DNA of 64,000 bases, from assembly GCF_030285925.1 (NCBI RefSeq), contig NZ_CP127251.1, positions 310,001-374,000 on the forward strand, read 5' to 3'. The notes below the pieces were generated by a model that was not told where the DNA came from, did not search any database, and saw only the letters and a program-made list of their open reading frames with translations. This DNA is from Devosia sp. YIM 151766 (GTDB lineage: Bacteria; Pseudomonadota; Alphaproteobacteria; Rhizobiales; Devosiaceae). Positions 59,615-64,000 of the stretch are shown here, piece after piece. Numbering within the stretch: position 1 is the first letter of the stretch; each line of letters starts with the position of its first letter. The position numbers and the translations under genes were made by a program.

Positions 59615-60817
59615 TCAGAGCCGGATATTGCCGTTCATGAAATAGCGCTCGAATAGCGGGCTGGCCGCCGCGCCGATGGCCCTGGCATTGCCGCCTACCG
59701 CGCCGGCCTCGACCCGGGGCGCGATCAGGCCGCGCATGTCCTGATTGACCAGATAGCGCCGGGTCCGCTCGACCAATTCGTGCTTCACCGCTTCGGGGAA
59801 GGCGCCGTCGATCAGGATCGCCTCGAAGTCGATCACCGCGCAGACCGACAGGCTGGCCCGCGCCAATTCCTGCGCCGTGCGGCCCAGCCAGGGCTCGACG
59901 AAACGGGCGAAGCGGCTCCAGTCCTGGGGCTGCGCCCATAGGTCCTGCGGGTCGTGGCCGTTCTCGGCCAGCCGGGTCTCCAGCAGGTGAATGGATGCGG
60001 TGTCGATCAATTGCTGGCTTTCCCCTTGCGGCCCGAAGCTGCGCAGCGAGCCGAGCGCTCCGGCATTTCCGTAATGGCCCTGATAGACCGAATGGTTGAG
60101 CACGATGCCGCCGCCGACGAATGCGCCGATGAAGAAATAGGCGTAATCGCGAAATTCCTTGCCGCGCCCATAGATGTGCTCGGCCTGGCAGCCCGCCGTG
60201 GCGTCATTGACCACATGCACCGGCAGGTCGGTGAACTTGCCCAGCTCGGTGGCGAAATCGACGTTCCGCCAGGAGGAGAATTCCGCCACCGGCGCGCCGA
60301 CCAATTCGTTCCAGCGCCACAATTCGAACGGCGTGCCGATGCCGATGCCGCAAATGCGCTTGCGTTCGGCCGGACGGCATTGCGCCAATATCGTCTGCAG
60401 CCCCTCGCGCAGAAAGGCGAAGATCGGCTCGGGCAGGGGGTATTTATAGGTCAGCTGCAATTCGTGCCGCACGGTGCCGCGGAAATCGGCCAGCAGCAGC
60501 ACGGCGCTGCGCCGTCCGATCTTGACGCCGAAGGACAGGACGCCATTTTCGGCCAGGCTCATCGGGATGGAGGGCTTGCCCACCTTGCCCTTGACCGGCG
60601 CGCCCCGCGCCAGCAGGCCCTCGGCCTCCATCTCGCGCAGGATGATGGAAACGGTTTGCGGCGACAGGTTGGCCAGCCGCGCCAATTCGCTCCCGGCCAC
60701 GGCGCCATTGCGCTGCAACAGCGTCAGCAATAGGCGCTCGTTATAGTCGCGAACCCCGCTCTGATTGACGCCCTGACTCAGCGATCTGATGACTGCGCTC
60801 TGCATGCCCGGCACCAT
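59615..60817 (-). CDS. frcR: ROK-family regulator of the fructose operon
   Basis: A 400-residue ROK repressor. The N-terminal winged HTH (about 15-75) has NGAVAGSELARLANLSPQTV followed by SIILREMEAEGL. The ROK part has ICGIGIGTPFELW, VVNDATAGCQAEHIYGRG, YFFIGAFVGGGIVLNHSVYQ and GHYGNAGALGSL, but the usual zinc-binding Cys cluster is not visible. In rhizobia frcR is divergent from frcBCA exactly as here. The ATG at 60817 is preceded by AAGG; ATG 60805 is possible. The 172-bp gap to frcB is the shared promoter. Confidence 0.87.
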   Translation of the reverse strand: MVPGMQSAVIRSLSQGVNQSGVRDYNERLLLTLLQRNGAVAGSELARLANLSPQTVSIILREMEAEGLLARGAPVKGKVGKPSIPMSLAENGVLSFGVKIGRRSAVLLLADFRGTVRHELQLTYKYPLPEPIFAFLREGLQTILAQCRPAERKRICGIGIGTPFELWRWNELVGAPVAEFSSWRNVDFATELGKFTDLPVHVVNDATAGCQAEHIYGRGKEFRDYAYFFIGAFVGGGIVLNHSVYQGHYGNAGALGSLRSFGPQGESQQLIDTASIHLLETRLAENGHDPQDLWAQPQDWSRFARFVEPWLGRTAQELARASLSVCAVIDFEAILIDGAFPEAVKHELVERTRRYLVNQDMRGLIAPRVEAGAVGGNARAIGAAASPLFERYFMNGNIRL

Positions 60818-60989
60818 AATGAAGCCTTGTGCGTCGCGGAAGGTGGTCGGAAAAATAAATAAATCAAAGAGATTTATATATTGACGAGGCCCGGAAACCG
60901 CTCCACCATAGCCGGTGCAATCAAGCAAACCGGCCGGGTGCATCGGGGGAGGAGCCTCGGCGTTCTGGCCGGATCAGGGAGAGAGAAAA
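60818..60989. promoter_or_regulatory. Divergent promoter between frcR and frcB
   Basis: The AT-rich stretch AAATAAATAAATCAAAGAG and TTTATATATTGAC near 60851-60884 probably contains the promoter(s). AAATAAATC and GATTTATA around the AAAGA form an approximate inverted repeat, as expected for a ROK operator. GGGAGAGAG stands before the frcB GTG. Confidence 0.5.
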
Positions 60990-62003
60990 GTGAAGAAGCT
61001 GCTTCTGGGCACTGCTTTGTGCCTTGCCGCCATGACGCCCGCCGCCCTCGCGCAGGACGTGAGCGTCTGTCTCATCACCAAGACCGACACCAATCCTTTC
61101 TTCGTTAAGATGAAGGAAGGCGCCGAGGCCAAGGCGGCCGAACTCGGCGTGACGCTGAAATCCTATGCGGGCCGCATCGATGGCGACCACGAGACCCAGG
61201 TTGCCGCCGTGGAAACCTGCATCGCCGATGGCGCCAGCGGCATCCTGATCGCCGCATCGGACACCTCGGCCATCGTGCAATCGGTGCAGCAGGCGCGCGA
61301 TGCGGGCCTGGTGGTCATCGCCCTGGATACGCCGCTGACCCCGATCGACGCCGCCGACGCCACCTTCGCCACCGACAATTTCCTCGCTGGCGAACTCATC
61401 GGCAAATGGGCTGCCGGCAAGCTGGGCGCCGAGGCGGCCAATGCCAGGATCGCCCTGCTCAATCTGGGCATCAGCCAGCCCACCGTCGACGTGCTGCGCA
61501 ATCAGGGCTTCCTGCAAGGCTTCGGCATCGATCTGGGCGACCCCAATAAATGGGGCGATGAGACCGATCCGCGCATTGTCGGCCATGACGTGACCGCCGG
61601 TAACGAGGAAGGCGGCCGCACGGCCATGGAAAACCTGCTCACCAAGGACCCGAGCATCAACGTCGTCCATACCATCAACGAGCCCTCCGCCGCCGGCGCC
61701 TATGAAGCGCTGAAATCCTTCGGCCGCGAGAACGACGTCCTCATCGTCTCGGTCGATGGCGGCTGCCCCGGCGTCGCCAATATCCGCGATGGCGTCATCG
61801 GCGCCACCTCGCAGCAATATCCGTTGCAGATGGCGGCGCTCGGCGTCGAGGCGATCAAGGCCTGGGCCGATAACGGCACCAAGCCCGAACCGACCCCCGG
61901 CAAGGACTTCTTCGATACCGGCGTGGCGCTGGTGACCGACGAGCCGGTGGAAGGCGTCGATTCCATCGACAGCGACCGCGGCGCCGAACTCTGCTGGGGT
62001 TGA
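60990..62003 (+). CDS. frcB: Fructose ABC transporter substrate-binding protein
   Basis: A 337-residue periplasmic sugar-binding protein (RbsB fold). The signal peptide [20 protein letters not shown] is followed by [20 protein letters not shown], a sequence nearly diagnostic of FrcB. Also present are [60 protein letters not shown] and [20 protein letters not shown]. Known FrcB binds fructose, and also ribose and mannose. GTG start at 60990 after GGAGAGAG. Confidence 0.93.
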   Translation: MKKLLLGTALCLAAMTPAALAQDVSVCLITKTDTNPFFVKMKEGAEAKAAELGVTLKSYAGRIDGDHETQVAAVETCIADGASGILIAASDTSAIVQSVQQARDAGLVVIALDTPLTPIDAADATFATDNFLAGELIGKWAAGKLGAEAANARIALLNLGISQPTVDVLRNQGFLQGFGIDLGDPNKWGDETDPRIVGHDVTAGNEEGGRTAMENLLTKDPSINVVHTINEPSAAGAYEALKSFGRENDVLIVSVDGGCPGVANIRDGVIGATSQQYPLQMAALGVEAIKAWADNGTKPEPTPGKDFFDTGVALVTDEPVEGVDSIDSDRGAELCWG

Positions 62004-62085
62004 TCGGCACCTTTTGCTATAATGATGGCAGGGGCGGGCACGCACCCGTTCCTGTCATCGCTTGGGATACCGGGGAGGAACGCCC

Positions 62086-63143
62086 ATGTCGAACCAGTCC
62101 GAGGCCGAACAGGGCCTCGCCGTCCGTGCCGAATCCGTCGCCAGCTTCGATGGCCAGATGACCCTGCTGTCGCGCATCCAGCATGCGCTGCATTCCAATC
62201 CGGCGCTGGTCCCGCTGATCGTGCTGCTGCTGTCCGTGCTGGTATTCGGCGCGCTGCTGGGCACCAAATTCTTCTCATCCTTCGCCCTGACCCTGATCCT
62301 GCAACAGGTCGCCATTGTCGGTATTGTCGGGGCGGCGCAATCGCTGGTCATCCTCACTGCCGGCATCGACCTGTCGGTCGGCGCCATCATGGTGCTGAGC
62401 TCGGTCGTCATGGGCCAGTTCACCTTCCGGCTCGGCCTGCCGCCGGCCGTTGCCGTGGCCTGCGGGCTGGCCGTCGGCACCTTTATCGGCTTCGTCAATG
62501 GCTGGCTGATCGCCCGCATCAAGCTGCCGCCCTTCATCGTCACCCTGGGCATGTGGCAGATCGCTCTGGCCACTAATTTCCTCTATTCCGGCAATGAGAC
62601 CATCCGCGCCCAGGAGATCGAGACCCACGCCCCCCTGCTGCAATTTTTCGGCAAGTCCTTTACCCTCGGCGGCGCCGTCTTCACCTATGGGGTGATCTTC
62701 TTCATCGTGCTGGTGCTGGTGCTGGCCTATGTGCTGCGCCATACCGCCTGGGGCCGGCATGTCTATGCGGTGGGCGACGATCCCGAGGCCGCGGCCCTGT
62801 CCGGCGTCAATACCCGCAAAGTGCTGATCTCCGTCTATACGCTGACCGGCCTCATCTGCGCCTTTGCCGGCTGGGTGCTGATCGGCCGCATCGGCTCGGT
62901 TTCGCCCACTTCGGGACAATCGGCCAATATCGAATCGATCACCGCCGTGGTCATTGGCGGCATTTCCCTGTTCGGCGGGCGCGGCTCGATCCTGGGCATG
63001 TTCTTCGGGGCGCTGATCGTCGGCGTCTTCTCGCTGGGCCTCAGGCTGCTCGGCGCCGATGCGCAATGGACCTACCTGCTTATCGGTGCGCTCATCATCG
63101 CCGCCGTCGCCATCGACCAGTGGATCAGAAAGGTGTCTGCCTG

Positions 63144-63144
<1 letters not shown>
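62086..63144 (+). CDS. frcC: Fructose ABC transporter permease
   Basis: A 352-residue RbsC-type inner-membrane permease with about nine or ten hydrophobic segments. It has GAAQSLVILTAGIDLSVGAI (family signature), FVNGWLIARIKLPPFIVTLG, GRHVYAVGDDPEAAALSGVN and VVIGGISLFGGRGSILGMFF. It forms the channel for FrcB-bound sugar. GGGGAGGAA precedes ATG 62086. The stop overlaps the frcA start by 1 bp (TGATG). Confidence 0.93.
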
Positions 63145-63920
<776 letters not shown>

Positions 63921-63926
63921 CCTTCA

Positions 63927-63948
63927 CTCCCTCCCCTCGGGGAGGGAG
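63927..63948. terminator. Hairpin between frcA and the next convergent gene
   Basis: CTCCCTCCCC (63927-63936), loop TC, GGGGAGGGAG (63939-63948). It lies between two convergent genes. It lacks a T-run, so it may be one of the CCTCCCC/GGGGAGG palindromic repeats also seen near 17349 and 39129. Confidence 0.6.
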
Positions 63949-63955
63949 ATATGGC

Positions 63956-64000
63956 CTATTCCGCCACATCCAGCTCGAACACCACATCCGCCCGCTGCCG
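63956..64000 (-). CDS. C-terminal end of an unidentified gene
   Basis: An open minus-strand frame from the right edge ends at the TAG at 63958-63956, giving RQRADVVFELDVAE. Only 14 codons are visible, too few to identify it. The placement just behind the hairpin supports a real gene end. Confidence 0.4.
   Translation of the reverse strand, partial: RQRADVVFELDVAE

Overview
The window reads as chromosome of a high-GC alphaproteobacterium of the order Hyphomicrobiales. A Devosia-like genus is my inference, not a proof. Supporting markers are a GcrA cell-cycle regulator, a RegB/RegA (ActS/ActR) redox pair, the argD-argF-hslO cluster, a frcR-frcBCA fructose system of rhizobial type, and rhizobial-type IS remnants.

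Layout. 1-4.4 kb: a truncated secreted-protein gene, a YgjP-type metalloprotease, a DUF2852 membrane protein, RegB-RegA and a VOC protein. 4.4-17.2 kb: two divergent catabolic operons around an RpiR-family regulator. The left operon has an enolase-superfamily protein, an NTF2-RidA fusion, a creatininase-family hydrolase and an SDR. The right operon has an SDR, the regulator, a UgpB-type sugar ABC transporter whose ATPase gene is frameshifted, an FAH-family hydrolase, an APH-type kinase and an enolase paralog. Together they look like a non-phosphorylative sugar-acid pathway ending in pyruvate plus a hydroxy-acid.

17.5-37.4 kb: a second catabolic block. Six near-identical 16-bp palindromes (consensus TTGCATACGTATGCAA) lie at five promoter regions, and a LacI-family gene sits inside one of the controlled operons. 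The genes encode two histidinol-dehydrogenase paralogs, two long SnoaL-like proteins, two amidases (one with an AtzG-like partner), a bicupin, a methionine-synthase-II-like protein, an RraA-like protein, an SDR, an alpha/beta hydrolase and a complete ABC importer. An M29 aminopeptidase gene is divergent from the last operator pair. The substrate is not identifiable by eye.

37.7-45.9 kb: chromosomal backbone (PhoR-like kinase, GcrA, ArgD, ArgF, Hsp33, membrane glycosyltransferase) with palindromic intergenic repeats.

46.0-59.4 kb: a 13.4-kb genomic island at the 3' end of a tRNA-Gly(CCC) gene, bounded by 22-bp direct repeats at 45998-46019 and 59420-59441. No integrase gene is recognisable, and both ends carry IS debris. 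Cargo: a deoxynucleoside/deoxyribose module (nucleoside deoxyribosyltransferase, DeoC, ALDH16-type tandem aldehyde dehydrogenase, ribokinase), two related DeoR-family regulators, an NMT1/TauABC-like importer, a metallophosphoesterase and a stand-alone RarA C-terminal-like protein.

59.6-64 kb: frcR and frcBCA, then the last codons of an unidentified minus-strand gene.
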